Source: Polynucleobacter sp. 78F-HAINBA
Lineage (GTDB): Bacteria > Pseudomonadota > Gammaproteobacteria > Burkholderiales > Burkholderiaceae
Assembly (NCBI RefSeq): GCF_018882325.1
Contig: NZ_JACVOQ010000001.1
Coordinates: 248,001 to 312,000 of the forward strand
Length of the DNA stretch: 64,000 bases
Direction: 5' to 3'
Position 1 is the stretch's first letter, and every line of letters begins with the position of its first letter. Positions 23,657-33,005 of this stretch are shown here, piece after piece. Both the position numbers and the translations under genes were made by a program. Under the pieces are notes generated by a model, which was not told where the DNA came from, did not search any database, and was given only the letters and a program-made list of their open reading frames with translations.

Positions 23657-25390
23657 ATGTACAAATATGACCACATTGACCAAACCCTTGTAGATCAACG
23701 GGTTACCCAGTTCCGAGACCAAGTTGAGCGACGCCTCAACGGCACGCTAGCCGAAGAAGAATTCCGCCCTCTTCGCCTGCAGAATGGTCTCTACCACCAG
23801 CGCCATGCTTATATGCTGCGCGTTGCCATTCCATATGGCTTGTTGAGTGCCAAGCAATTACGCACCCTCGCCTTTATTGCCGATAAATACGATCGCGGTT
23901 ATGGCCACTTTACGACCCGTCAAAACATTCAATTTAACTGGGTTGAGCTAGAACAGACACCTGACATCTTGGCAGAACTAGCCAAAGTCGAGATGCATGC
24001 CATCCAAACATCGGGGAACTGTGTTCGCAACATTACAAGCGATGCCTTTGCTGGTGTTGCCGCTGATGAATATATCGACCCAAGACCCATCTGCGAGTTA
24101 CTCCGTCAATGGTCAACCTTACATCCCGAGTTTGCTCATCTACCGCGAAAATTCAAGTTTGCAATTAATGGTGCAAAAGAAGATCGCACAGTTTTGCTTT
24201 GTCATGACGTCGGTATTGAGCTAAAGAAAAACCCAGAGATCAATAATGGAGAATTGACTGCAGACATCTATGCGGGTGGTGGCATGGGTCGCACACCGAT
24301 ACTGGGATCATTAATTAAGCAAGGCTTGCCTTGGCAAGCTCTACCAAGCTACTTAACTGCACTCCTACGTGTGTATAACCGCTTTGGTAGAAGAGATAAC
24401 TTATATAAAGCACGCATTAAGATTTTGGTGAAAGCCTTAGGTCCAGAAGAATTCGCACGCCAAGTAGAGGGAGAATGGGCTCAACTGCATAACGACACCA
24501 AGCAGAGTAAAGATAACTTCACACAAGCCGAGTGGGAACGCGTTGCTAAACACTTCACTAAGCCAAACTATAAAACCTTGCCGGCATTGAGCAATGCACA
24601 ATTACAGTCTCATGTGGAATCCAAACTAGAAGCCAATGAGAAGATTGCATTTACACGCTGGCTAGAGCGCAACATCAAACCCCATCAAGTACCCGGTTAT
24701 GCCTCAGTCATTCTGTCACTCAAACCCCATGGCACTGCTGCCCCTGGCGACGCTACTAGCGCGCAAATGAATGCCATTGCAGATTTAGCAGATCACTATA
24801 GTTTTGGTGAATTACGCGTCACCCATGAACAAAACTTAGTGCTAGCTGATGTTGAGCAAGCAGAGTTACTCAATTTGTGGCGCGCTGCTAAAAACTATAA
24901 CTTGGTATTACCTAATATTGGTTTACTCACAGACATCATTGCCTGCCCTGGTGGTGACTTCTGCTCACTAGCTAATGCCAAATCACTGCCGATTGCCAAA
25001 GCCATTCAAGAACGTTTTGATGATTTGGATTACTTGCACGATTTAGGCGATATCACTTTAAATATTTCTGGTTGCATTAACTCCTGCGGCCACCATCACG
25101 TCGGCAATATTGGCGTTCTGGGTGTCGATAAAGATGGTGAAGAGTGGTACCAAATCACCTTAGGTGGAGAGCAAGGCAATGATGCATCTATTGGCAAAGT
25201 CATTGGGCCTTCTTTCTATGCCAATGAGATTCCGGATGTGATGACTAGCCTTATTAATACCTATGTAGAGCAGATAACTGCAGATGAGCCTTTTATTGAG
25301 ACCTACCGCAGGCTTGGCGTAAACCCCTTTAAAGAGGCTGCTTATAAGAACGCTCAAAGCAAAGAAAAGCATAAAGAACCAGTAGCCTAG
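23657..25390 (+). CDS. cysI: Sulfite (nitrite/sulfite) reductase hemoprotein beta subunit
   Basis: The 577-residue enzyme reduces sulfite to sulfide with siroheme and a 4Fe-4S cluster in the cytoplasm. It has the duplicated ferrite-reductase halves (RLQNGLYHQRHAYMLRVAIPYGLL; ...GHFTTRQNIQFNW) and cluster ligands C430, C436, C473 and C477 in CPGGDFC and SGCINSCGHHH. It is a stand-alone type, without the flavoprotein subunit in the window. It opens the operon with the DUF934 protein and the siroheme methyltransferase. The Tn7-like right end stops 122 bases before it, in its promoter region. Confidence 0.9.
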   Translation: MYKYDHIDQTLVDQRVTQFRDQVERRLNGTLAEEEFRPLRLQNGLYHQRHAYMLRVAIPYGLLSAKQLRTLAFIADKYDRGYGHFTTRQNIQFNWVELEQTPDILAELAKVEMHAIQTSGNCVRNITSDAFAGVAADEYIDPRPICELLRQWSTLHPEFAHLPRKFKFAINGAKEDRTVLLCHDVGIELKKNPEINNGELTADIYAGGGMGRTPILGSLIKQGLPWQALPSYLTALLRVYNRFGRRDNLYKARIKILVKALGPEEFARQVEGEWAQLHNDTKQSKDNFTQAEWERVAKHFTKPNYKTLPALSNAQLQSHVESKLEANEKIAFTRWLERNIKPHQVPGYASVILSLKPHGTAAPGDATSAQMNAIADLADHYSFGELRVTHEQNLVLADVEQAELLNLWRAAKNYNLVLPNIGLLTDIIACPGGDFCSLANAKSLPIAKAIQERFDDLDYLHDLGDITLNISGCINSCGHHHVGNIGVLGVDKDGEEWYQITLGGEQGNDASIGKVIGPSFYANEIPDVMTSLINTYVEQITADEPFIETYRRLGVNPFKEAAYKNAQSKEKHKEPVA

Positions 25391-25423
25391 TGATCAAAAG
25401 AGTAGGCAAATAAATTACAAGTT

Positions 25424-25972
25424 ATGAACAAACAGATTATTTCTTTTCCAAAAGATGGCAAACCATCCCTCATCGCAAATGAGTGGCAGGTATGGGATGG
25501 TGAGCGCGATGAGGGTGGCATTCCCGATCTAGAACATGCGATGCATCAAGTCTTAGCGCCTTTCCATTGGTGGATTACGTATCATAAGAATGCCGATGTC
25601 ATTGAACGTGCCAATAAAGGTGAAATTGGCGTTTGGTTCGCTGCCGATGATGACATCCTCAAGCATGCTGAGCTTATTGAAGCTGGCAAGTCCTTATGGC
25701 CAGTAGTTGGTGCGCACTTCCCTATTTTTAGAGACGGTAGAAGCTTTAGTACTGCGGCCCTTTTAAGAGACCGCTTTGAATGGCAAGGTGAAATTCGTGC
25801 AATTGGCGATGTCTTAATTGATCAATTGCTACAAGGCGCTCGGGTGGGTTTTGATGCTTTTGAACTTCGTCCTGATCAAAACCTCGATGTTGCCCTCAAG
25901 CAATTTAATCTCTTCCCAGTAGTGACACAAAACAGCTGGCGTGATCAACGCAGCACCCACGAAGTCAACTAA
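25424..25972 (+). CDS. DUF934 family protein linked to sulfite reduction
   Basis: The 182-residue soluble protein matches DUF934, regularly encoded directly after stand-alone CysI in betaproteobacteria. It has GVWFAADDDIL, a VGAHFPIFRDGRSFSTAALLRDRF core and a C-terminal FDAFELRPDQNLDVALKQFN. Its function is unknown; an electron transfer or assembly role in sulfite reduction is usually proposed from this linkage. It lies 33 bases after cysI and 23 before the methyltransferase gene. Confidence 0.85.
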   Translation: MNKQIISFPKDGKPSLIANEWQVWDGERDEGGIPDLEHAMHQVLAPFHWWITYHKNADVIERANKGEIGVWFAADDDILKHAELIEAGKSLWPVVGAHFPIFRDGRSFSTAALLRDRFEWQGEIRAIGDVLIDQLLQGARVGFDAFELRPDQNLDVALKQFNLFPVVTQNSWRDQRSTHEVN

Positions 25973-25995
25973 ACGGGAAATAGCATAGGCAGACT

Positions 25996-26844
25996 ATGAG
26001 CAATATAAGCAAACTCGGTAAAGTGTATTTAGTTGGCGCAGGTCCTGGCGCCGCTGATCTCATCACCGTGCGTGGCGCGAATCTGCTAGCAAAGGCAGAT
26101 ATTGTGTTTCATGATGCCTTGGTGGATCCAGCCATGCTGGAGCTCTGCCCGCAAGCTATTAAAGAACCCGTGGGCAAGCGTTGCGGAAAGCTTTCCTCTG
26201 CACAACACTTTATCAATAAAAGACTAATTGATGCTGCAAAAAAATATCAAATCATAGTCCGCCTAAAGGGTGGCGACCCTATGATGTTTGGTCGTGCCGA
26301 TGAAGAAATCCAAGCGCTTAAGAATCACAATATCGAAGTAGAAGTGGTGCCAGGTATTACAGCGGCATTAGCAGGCGCAGCGACAATTCAACAATCGCTT
26401 ACTCTGCGCGGAGTCTCTCGTAGCGTTGCTTTTGTTACTTTGGCCCAGGGCACTGAAAATCTTGCAAATCAAGAAGATCCACAGCTGCCAATTCAAAATC
26501 CGCAAGCCGATACCTTGGTGTACTACATGGGTCGCAAAGATGCTGCAAACATTGCAAAACAATTGATAAAAAGCTCACAGTACACCAGCAATACACCAGT
26601 GCATATTCTGGAAGCAGTTAGCACCAAGAATGAGCGCCATTGGTCCAGCACGCTAGAAGAACTAGCTAATGGAAAGGCAAATGACTGGTTTGACAGCGCT
26701 TCGCCTGCGCTAATTATGGTCGGCGAAGCCTTACGAGAAAAGCTAATAATCAAACAAATTGAAGACTTACAGAGCTCTAGCGCCAAAATCAACAATAGCC
26801 TGCAAGACAGCCTCATCTTCACCGACGGCAGGCGTAGCGCTTAA
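25996..26844 (+). CDS. cobA: Uroporphyrinogen-III C-methyltransferase
   Basis: The 282-residue enzyme adds methyl groups at C2 and C7 of uroporphyrinogen III to make precorrin-2, the precursor of siroheme needed by the neighbouring CysI. The family motifs are present: KVYLVGAGPGAADLITVRGANLL, the RLKGGDPMMFGRADEEI loop, and VVPGITAALAGAATIQQSLT for substrate and SAM binding. It is the single-domain form, without the CysG dehydrogenase/chelatase part. The end overlaps the convergent chelatase gene by 78 bases. Confidence 0.9.
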   Translation: MSNISKLGKVYLVGAGPGAADLITVRGANLLAKADIVFHDALVDPAMLELCPQAIKEPVGKRCGKLSSAQHFINKRLIDAAKKYQIIVRLKGGDPMMFGRADEEIQALKNHNIEVEVVPGITAALAGAATIQQSLTLRGVSRSVAFVTLAQGTENLANQEDPQLPIQNPQADTLVYYMGRKDAANIAKQLIKSSQYTSNTPVHILEAVSTKNERHWSSTLEELANGKANDWFDSASPALIMVGEALREKLIIKQIEDLQSSSAKINNSLQDSLIFTDGRRSA

Positions 26845-27129
26845 AACTACATCGGGGAATTTTTCCTGGCAAGCAGATAGCAGCACTGGAAAGTCATTGC
26901 GTAAATGACCGCCTTGCCCAAAAAAAACGGGCACCACAACGATATTACGGGCACCAGAACCCACCAAGGAGGTAACGGCCTCTGCGAGGCTCGGCTGCAT
27001 TAACTCCAAGAAAGCTAATTCGACTCGCACCTGAGGGTGCCGAGCCCTCCAGATCAAGGCTAAACGCTCAAACGGCTCACGCCAACGGCTATCACGGGCA
27101 CCATGACCAAACAGAATAAGGGCTTTCAT
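26767..27129 (-). CDS. cbiX: Sirohydrochlorin chelatase (CbiX/SirB-like)
   Basis: A 120-residue single-domain chelatase. It starts with ALILFGHGARDSRWREPFERL, which contains the metal-binding His, and has VELAFLELMQPSLAEAV and VVVPVFFGQGGHLRNDFPVLL with the second His. Such enzymes insert iron (or cobalt) into sirohydrochlorin and complete siroheme synthesis for sulfite reductase. The gene converges on cobA with a 78-base overlap. The short length is normal for the SirB/CbiX-S type, which works as a dimer. Confidence 0.85.
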   Translation of the reverse strand: MKALILFGHGARDSRWREPFERLALIWRARHPQVRVELAFLELMQPSLAEAVTSLVGSGARNIVVVPVFFGQGGHLRNDFPVLLSACQEKFPDVVLSATPAVGEDEAVLQAIVDFGARAL

Positions 27130-27273
27130 ATCAATCTTTATAGAGCTAATGGCAAAGTACTTTAAATAATCCCAATTAAATCGTCTTAAAATAACTATAT
27201 TCAGGAAGCTATTTAATTAGCACTCCATATTAACGAGCAATTGCACTTCTCACCATAAAAGACCTAAATATTT

Positions 27274-28302
27274 ATGCCCTCTTTGGACGCACTACTGAGC
27301 CAAACTTGGTTCATCGCCTTAATGGCTACCGCTTTAATTGGAGCAGTCTTATCCGCAGTTCATCATGCGGAGGTCATTGCCCACAAGACTGGTGAGCCCT
27401 ACGGGACATTGGTGCTAGCTATTAGCGTCACTATTATTGAGGTATCCCTGATTATTGCCATGATGTTTGCTGGTCATGAGGGCTCGCAATTTATTGCTCG
27501 CGATGCCGTCTTTGCTACCGTCATGATTGTGGTGAATGGCGTCATTGGTATCTGTATCTTTATGGGGGGCTTTAACCATCATGAAATGTCTTTCCGCAAT
27601 GAGGGAACAAACTCTGCACTAGCAGTCCTCACCGCATTAGCAACATTCATTCTGGTAATGCCGATCGTTACTATGAGTACACCTGGACCAGACTTCACCA
27701 AGAGCCAACTTTCTTTTGCGGGCATTGCTTCTTTTGCTTTGTATGGCGCTTTTATCTTTTTCCAAACAGTCAGTCACCGCGACTACTACCTTCCTCATGC
27801 AGAAGACAAGAAGACAGATAGCGCAGTCCATGCAGATGAACCGAGCAACCTCAAAACTGCTGTAAGTGTTTTTCTACTACTACTATCTCTTGCGGTTGTA
27901 GTCGGTTTAGCTGAAGCTCTAAACCCAGCAATCGAGGCTGGAGTTAATGCGGCTGGTGCTCCCAAAACGGTTGTGGGCATTGCTATTGCGATGCTCGTTC
28001 TCCTCCCTGAAGGCTACGCAGCAGTCAGAGCGGCAAGAGCCAATCGTTTACAAAGTAGCTTGAACCTAGCCTTGGGCTCAGCCTTAGCCAGTATTGGCTT
28101 AACCATCCCTACTGTAGCTGCATTTGCTATATTTTTTGGCTTACCAATCAGTCTTGGTATTAGCAGCTTAAATATGACGCTGATGTACCTATCATTCTTT
28201 ATTGGTGCACTCACATTGGCTATTGGGAGAACCACCCTATTGCAGGGCGTGGTACACCTGATTATCTTCTTTGAGTACTTGTTCTTGAGTTTGGTACCCT
28301 AA
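27274..28302 (+). CDS. chaA: ChaA-type calcium/sodium:proton antiporter
   Basis: The 342-residue inner-membrane protein has two related alpha-repeats of the CaCA superfamily: GEPYGTLVLAISVTIIEVSLIIAMM (residues about 37-61), with its conserved Glu, and LLPEGYAAVRAARANRLQSSLNLALGSALASIGLTIP in the second half. About eleven hydrophobic segments surround them. ChaA exports Ca2+ or Na+ in exchange for protons at alkaline pH. The gene stands alone between the siroheme genes and the polysaccharide region. Confidence 0.85.
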   Translation: MPSLDALLSQTWFIALMATALIGAVLSAVHHAEVIAHKTGEPYGTLVLAISVTIIEVSLIIAMMFAGHEGSQFIARDAVFATVMIVVNGVIGICIFMGGFNHHEMSFRNEGTNSALAVLTALATFILVMPIVTMSTPGPDFTKSQLSFAGIASFALYGAFIFFQTVSHRDYYLPHAEDKKTDSAVHADEPSNLKTAVSVFLLLLSLAVVVGLAEALNPAIEAGVNAAGAPKTVVGIAIAMLVLLPEGYAAVRAARANRLQSSLNLALGSALASIGLTIPTVAAFAIFFGLPISLGISSLNMTLMYLSFFIGALTLAIGRTTLLQGVVHLIIFFEYLFLSLVP

Positions 28303-28427
28303 GCGCCCGGACATATGAGTACGAAAGTTCCCGCAAATCCTAGGAGCCTGCAATCTTTAAGAAAAAGCAAGGAATTAAATAAAAATTAATTTAATGCATT
28401 AATATAAATAGATTTTATAATCATCTT

Positions 28428-29510
28428 ATGAGTAATTTACTGATCGCCTTCTTTGTTTCCTGCATCATTACGATACTCATTATTCGCACACAAAAACTTC
28501 ACTGGCGCTTTACCGGCGACTCTCTGCTAGATGGGCCCCAGAAATTTCATACTCATTCCGTACCTAGAATCGGCGGGATTGGAGTAGCCTTAGGAATCAT
28601 CATTGCTATATTTGCCAACGCGAGAGGCTCCCCCAATCAAAGTCTTGAGTACACCCTACTTTTATGTGCAGTTCCCGTTTTTGCAATTGGACTAGCAGAA
28701 GACCTCAGCAAAAGAATTAGCGTTAAGACAAGATTGCTCTTTACTGCAATCGGCGCTCTACTGGCTACGATCATGATCGGAGCCCAAATCCCGCGACTGG
28801 ATATTCCGGGCATTGACTACCTTCTCACTCTCCCCGCCCTATCTATCCTGTTAACCATATTCGCTATTACCGGCGTTTCCAATGCTTACAACATTATTGA
28901 TGGATTTAATGGCCTGTCCAGCATGGTTGCAATCATCACCTTAATCGCATTGGGGTATGTCAGCATCGTCTTGGGAGATGGCTTGCTCGCCAATTTAAGC
29001 TTCACTATGGCGAGCGCAGTCTTGGGCTTCTTTATTTGGAATTACCCCAGGGGGCTAATCTTTCTTGGGGATGGCGGTGCCTACCTCATTGGATTTTGGG
29101 TGGCAACACTAAGCGTGCTGGTAGTTGCGAGACACTCTGAAGTGTCTCCTTGGTTTGCCTTAATGATCAATGGATATCCAATTCTAGAGACGCTCTTCAC
29201 CATCTACCGCAGAAAAATTCATCAAGGGAAAAGTCCGGGACAACCCGATGGCATTCACTTCCACTCCCTAATCTTCAGAAGAATTCTGAACTCGAAAGTT
29301 ATCAAAGATGAGAACGAATGGTTTAGTGCTAACGCTAAAACCTCACCATACCTTTGGATCCTGACGACACTATCTGTTATTCCAGCAATGATTTTCTGGC
29401 GCGATACCGCCATACTCATCGTATTTCTACTGCTCTTTACCTTAACGTACGTTTGGCTCTATAGCAGAATTGTTTCCTTCAAAACCCCGGGGTGGATACA
29501 CATCGAATAG
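28428..29510 (+). CDS. WecA/WbpL-like undecaprenyl-phosphate sugar-1-phosphate transferase
   Basis: A 360-residue glycosyltransferase family 4 membrane enzyme that would start repeat-unit synthesis by moving a HexNAc-1-phosphate onto undecaprenyl phosphate. Motifs include DGPQKFHTHSVPRIGGIGV, AEDLSKR, NAYNIIDGFNGLS (metal-binding Asp) and LIFLGDGGAYLIGFW, and a cytoplasmic loop with QPDGIHFHSLIFRR. About ten membrane segments are visible. It marks the left border of the O-antigen region, followed by remnants of an integrase. Confidence 0.85.
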   Translation: MSNLLIAFFVSCIITILIIRTQKLHWRFTGDSLLDGPQKFHTHSVPRIGGIGVALGIIIAIFANARGSPNQSLEYTLLLCAVPVFAIGLAEDLSKRISVKTRLLFTAIGALLATIMIGAQIPRLDIPGIDYLLTLPALSILLTIFAITGVSNAYNIIDGFNGLSSMVAIITLIALGYVSIVLGDGLLANLSFTMASAVLGFFIWNYPRGLIFLGDGGAYLIGFWVATLSVLVVARHSEVSPWFALMINGYPILETLFTIYRRKIHQGKSPGQPDGIHFHSLIFRRILNSKVIKDENEWFSANAKTSPYLWILTTLSVIPAMIFWRDTAILIVFLLLFTLTYVWLYSRIVSFKTPGWIHIE

Positions 29511-29567
29511 CAAGAATAGTTAGCGAGATACTGTTGTATTGTGGCCTAAACGGCGTGCTAGATGTAA

Positions 29568-29822
29568 GCCGCAAAATTGGGGCAGGCTAGATTAGATAAA
29601 TCGGCAATTTAGGGTATCAGCGGCCACTCTATGCGAGTAGGCGCTGCTCAGGATTTATTTAAATCTGGAGCAAGTATGCCAATTATTATGTAGCGCGGAA
29701 GATGGCCAAAAACGGATACAGTGATGAGATATCTAGAGCATAGCAGATACGCTGGCCCAGATTCAACAATCTACAGTTACACACTAAACCCCGCCGTGAG
29801 TTTACCCATAAAGTGCAAGTAG
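29568..29822 (+). pseudogene. Decayed tyrosine recombinase, C-terminal part
   Basis: One plus-strand frame reads GISGHSMRVGAAQDLFKSGA, then MPIIM, a TAG, RGRWPKTDTVMRYLEHSRYA and PDSTIYSYTLN. This is the C-terminal catalytic region of phage-type integrases: H-x-x-R, a G-W-like box and the active-site Tyr in MRYLE. Two in-frame TAG codons (29610-29612, and the one after MPIIM, likely once CAG) and missing upstream sequence show it is dead. The rest of the 525-base gap (29511-30035) holds no recognisable gene. It suggests that an integrase once brought or rearranged part of the polysaccharide region. Confidence 0.75.
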
Positions 29823-30035
29823 TCCGAATTTGAATTGACATGCCGAAAAATAAACTCAGAAGGAAATAATTTAGACACTAGAAGCGAAAGAATGTCTACT
29901 TGTAGATATAAATCCAGAAGAAAAAGTTTCGCTATCTTGAGGCTACCCACAACTAACTAATGTAGAGGAAAACAGGGGGCTCTTCTCGCGCATAATCACC
30001 AACTCGAAGATGACAGACAAAATCCCCCTCCATCC

Positions 30036-30794
30036 TCACATAACCTTACGCCTCCAAAACTGACTAACCTTTCTGATATTTTTTATTAATAACGTCCAGA
30101 CCCCGCCAATATTATTACGCCGCAGGACATCAATATCTTCCAGAGATTTGCGCACAATTGATTTTAATGATTGGTTGCTGATTCCCCCGACGCGCATTCG
30201 CACCATAACCTCAGGAATATAAATAGAACGAATTTTTTCAACCGCCAGAAATCGTAAGACCAAATCGTAGTCGGCAGCTATATGGTACCGCGCATCAAAT
30301 CCACCTAGACGTTCAAAAATGGATCTACGAACATAAAATGTAGGATGTGGTGGCATCCATCCACACTGGAAGGATTTTTCATCATATACCCCCCCTTGCC
30401 AGTAACGAAGTACGTGATTGATATTTTTGCGCGCTACATACACGAGATCGCCGTACACAGCATCAACCGCAGGGTCCGAAAATGCGGCCGCCACTTTGCA
30501 CAGCACTTCGGTATTTTGCAGAACATCATCAGCATGCAAGAAACCGACCACATCACCTGTTGCACTCTTGATGCCTTTATTGAGGGCATCGTATATTCCA
30601 TCATCACTTTCGCTAATGAATACATCAAAATATTGTCTATATCTTTCTAATATATCCAATGAGCCGTCAGTAGATGCACCATCGATCACTATCAACTCTA
30701 CAGCGGGATGACTTTGAGAAAGTATAGAAGCAAGAGCCTGCTCCAAAGTGTCCCGGCTATTGTAGACAGCTGTTATTACCGAAATTTTAATCAA
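30036..30794 (-). CDS. Family 2 glycosyltransferase
   Basis: The 252-residue cytoplasmic enzyme has a GT-A fold start (ISVITAVYNSRDTLEQALASILSQ), IDGASTDGSLDIL, and the metal-binding D-x-D in GFLHADDVL. IAADYDLVLRFL and VMVRMRVGGIS are typical of WcaA-like transferases. It would add one sugar to the lipid-linked repeat; donor and linkage are not predictable. It is the last gene of the minus-strand polysaccharide block, separated from the polymerase gene by a remnant frame. Confidence 0.85.
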   Translation of the reverse strand: MIKISVITAVYNSRDTLEQALASILSQSHPAVELIVIDGASTDGSLDILERYRQYFDVFISESDDGIYDALNKGIKSATGDVVGFLHADDVLQNTEVLCKVAAAFSDPAVDAVYGDLVYVARKNINHVLRYWQGGVYDEKSFQCGWMPPHPTFYVRRSIFERLGGFDARYHIAADYDLVLRFLAVEKIRSIYIPEVMVRMRVGGISNQSLKSIVRKSLEDIDVLRRNNIGGVWTLLIKNIRKVSQFWRRKVM

Positions 30795-30810
30795 GAGATT
30801 CTCTTTTAAG

Positions 30811-30954
30811 TTACCGAAGCCAGCGTACCTGGCGCAATATTGCTCTGGCCTTGAATAGCGCAGTTACATGATATCGCCCCAATGCTCGCTTGGAATCATA
30901 AAGGGACTCAAGAGTTACTAAGAAATGGCATGGATCAACGCGGAACAATATCAA
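30811..30954 (-). pseudogene. Short remnant frame, possible glycosyltransferase tail
   Basis: Starting at a possible TTG that overlaps the polymerase stop, 47 codons read LFRVDPCHFLVTLESLYDSK, then RALGRYHVTALFKARAILRQ and a basic end. The helical, Arg-rich tail resembles C-termini of glycosyltransferases. No good ribosome binding site is visible and it is too short to stand alone, so a deletion remnant is the best reading. Confidence 0.3.
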
Positions 30955-32000
30955 AATCCTAACAATGACAGAGACAAAGACAACACGTGCCCAGCAAGAA
31001 ATACTAATAGGTAAAAAATACTAGACTCAGGTGAAATCAAGGTTAAGTATTTATAAATCCTTAAAGATAGCCCTGCGGCAATAATACAAGGAGCCTCCCT
31101 TTTAAAAAGATAAATAACCATTAATGCGCTCGGCCAAGACATCGACTCAAGGTACTTGTAGTAACGTAAGTGAAATAATTCATTAAAACCAGTCCCTAAA
31201 TAAAATAAATAAATAAATATTAACGCTAATACCAACCTTACCCGACTGCGAAGAAAAAACCAAATGGACAATCCCCAGTATATAAAAAGCTTTAACTCCT
31301 GAGTCAGCGTAACAGCACCATCATTCTTATCGGAATATTCCATCATTTTATATTTTAATGATTCAAAATATACTTCAAAGATATAACTGTCCATAAAAAA
31401 TAAAAATACCAAACCGAAAATTGGTATTGCATATTGCCACCTTAACTCAAATTTTCTTGAGAAGATGTATGCGATTAACGCAATAGGAGAGGCGGCAAAA
31501 TGTATTAGCGTTGCTATAAGAAAATTAATTGACGGATTTTTTTCGCCCGCTATCTTTGCAAACCCCAACATAAGAAAAGCACTTGCAACATATTGTCGGG
31601 TTAGAAAAAATACAATTTGCGGATCAATATAATTTATTGCTATAAATGCAAAATACAAAACCGCAACGAATCTAAATTTATTATCTGGAAACGCCAAACC
31701 ATATAGTAATGAAAACGCTCTAAGAGTTACCGAAAAGTACAGAAACACCCAAAAATACTGGGTCAAAATACTAGAACCTAAGGCGTAGCTAGCAACTAGA
31801 GATAGGCCGCAAAATAAAGGCTCGAATGATTGGCAGCTTTGAATCCCAATAACGCCTTCATCAATCAGCTTTTGATAAAAAAGAAGGTATACCTCAGTAT
31901 CCGCGCCATCCAAACCCCTTAGGCCCGCCCAAAATGATAGAGCAAACACCAAAAGAAGGGTGGCACTCAAATACAAAGAAGTGTCAGTCCGTATTTTCAT
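30951..32000 (-). CDS. EpsG-family polysaccharide polymerase (Wzy-like)
   Basis: A 349-residue protein with about ten membrane helices and the EpsG signature near the N-terminus (FWAGLRGLDGADTEVYLLFYQKL), followed by FEPLFCGLSLVASY. EpsG/Wzy proteins join lipid-linked repeat units at the outer face of the inner membrane. The sequence is more AT-rich than the next genes, as is common for wzy. It would give the region a Wzy-type assembly step beside the ABC exporter. Confidence 0.75.
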   Translation of the reverse strand: MKIRTDTSLYLSATLLLVFALSFWAGLRGLDGADTEVYLLFYQKLIDEGVIGIQSCQSFEPLFCGLSLVASYALGSSILTQYFWVFLYFSVTLRAFSLLYGLAFPDNKFRFVAVLYFAFIAINYIDPQIVFFLTRQYVASAFLMLGFAKIAGEKNPSINFLIATLIHFAASPIALIAYIFSRKFELRWQYAIPIFGLVFLFFMDSYIFEVYFESLKYKMMEYSDKNDGAVTLTQELKLFIYWGLSIWFFLRSRVRLVLALIFIYLFYLGTGFNELFHLRYYKYLESMSWPSALMVIYLFKREAPCIIAAGLSLRIYKYLTLISPESSIFYLLVFLAGHVLSLSLSLLGF

Positions 32001-32030
32001 TGATTGATACTAAATATTTCAACAATTGCA

Positions 32031-33005
32031 TTACATACGAACAAATCTACGAATCACATTCTTTACAACGCCAGGAATATATTGTTGAATTAATCTACGC
32101 AAGGTAACCCTATGCGCTTGCTTCAATCCACCTCTAAAGTCAGGTCTTATAACTCTGACTTTAGAGAGAAGATTTTTTAATTCTTCCTCATAAATTTCAT
32201 AAATTTCAAAAGGTTCCGGGCATTCGGAAGTATAAAAACTAGATAGGCGATCAAACTTTCCGTTTTCAAGTAATTGGAATTGATGGAAGTGATAAAAGAT
32301 CAGCGGGGCACTTTCAACCATAAGGCTGCCACTCAAAGCTTTTCCAAAACGGTATTGGGCATAATTCCATGGCGCGATACCGGCACCCGGGTGCATTATG
32401 ATATGACAACCTGAGTAAAGACTTGGCCATTCATCCAGGTACTTCTGGTCTCCCATCCGCCCATCTTCTAGGCGGTAGTAACACCATTCAATACACTGCT
32501 CACGCCAGCGCGAGAGGCAAGCCAGCCCTTGATCATCGCGTTTGAAACCGACCCACTCGACACAAAATCGACCGTTAACCCCTCTGTCTTTAAGGCGCTC
32601 GGTGAAACGGTGTTCGATGATGGCGATGGATGCATCTCCGATCTCGTCAAATATGGGTTGCACATCAGAGTAAAACAGAAGATCGGCATCAACATAGGTT
32701 AAGAGATCGATTTCTGGGTAGTTTTGCATTACGTACCAAGTAAAGCATGATGAGAGCGTCCAGCAGTATTCGGCCACGCCGCGGTCGGCCTTAGCCTTGA
32801 GTAATTCGTTGTCCTCAACTTCTATCAATGAAATGCAATTGACGAAAGGCATGTTTAGCTGTTCGAGAAGAATTTTAGTCTGATCGTCCATACACAGCAC
32901 ATGAATCCTCATCTCGGGACAAAATTTCGCTAAGCTGCGTATCATCGCTAAGCCCTTGAGGAGGTAGCCACTGTCGAACAGCGTGCAGAAATAGCGTTTG
33001 GTCAT
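32031..33005 (-). CDS. Glycosyltransferase, family 8-like
   Basis: The 324-residue protein starts RYFCTLFDSGYLLKGLAMIRSL and has the metal-binding LTYVDADLLFYSDVQPIFDEIG (D-x-D), then GDQKYLDEWP, as in nucleotide-sugar transferases related to family 8. A C-terminal amphipathic basic end (LRRLIQQYIPGVVKNVIRR) probably attaches it to the membrane. The ATG at 33005 overlaps the stop of the upstream methyltransferase (ATGA), so 33023 is not the start. Confidence 0.75.
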   Translation of the reverse strand: MTKRYFCTLFDSGYLLKGLAMIRSLAKFCPEMRIHVLCMDDQTKILLEQLNMPFVNCISLIEVEDNELLKAKADRGVAEYCWTLSSCFTWYVMQNYPEIDLLTYVDADLLFYSDVQPIFDEIGDASIAIIEHRFTERLKDRGVNGRFCVEWVGFKRDDQGLACLSRWREQCIEWCYYRLEDGRMGDQKYLDEWPSLYSGCHIIMHPGAGIAPWNYAQYRFGKALSGSLMVESAPLIFYHFHQFQLLENGKFDRLSSFYTSECPEPFEIYEIYEEELKNLLSKVRVIRPDFRGGLKQAHRVTLRRLIQQYIPGVVKNVIRRFVRM

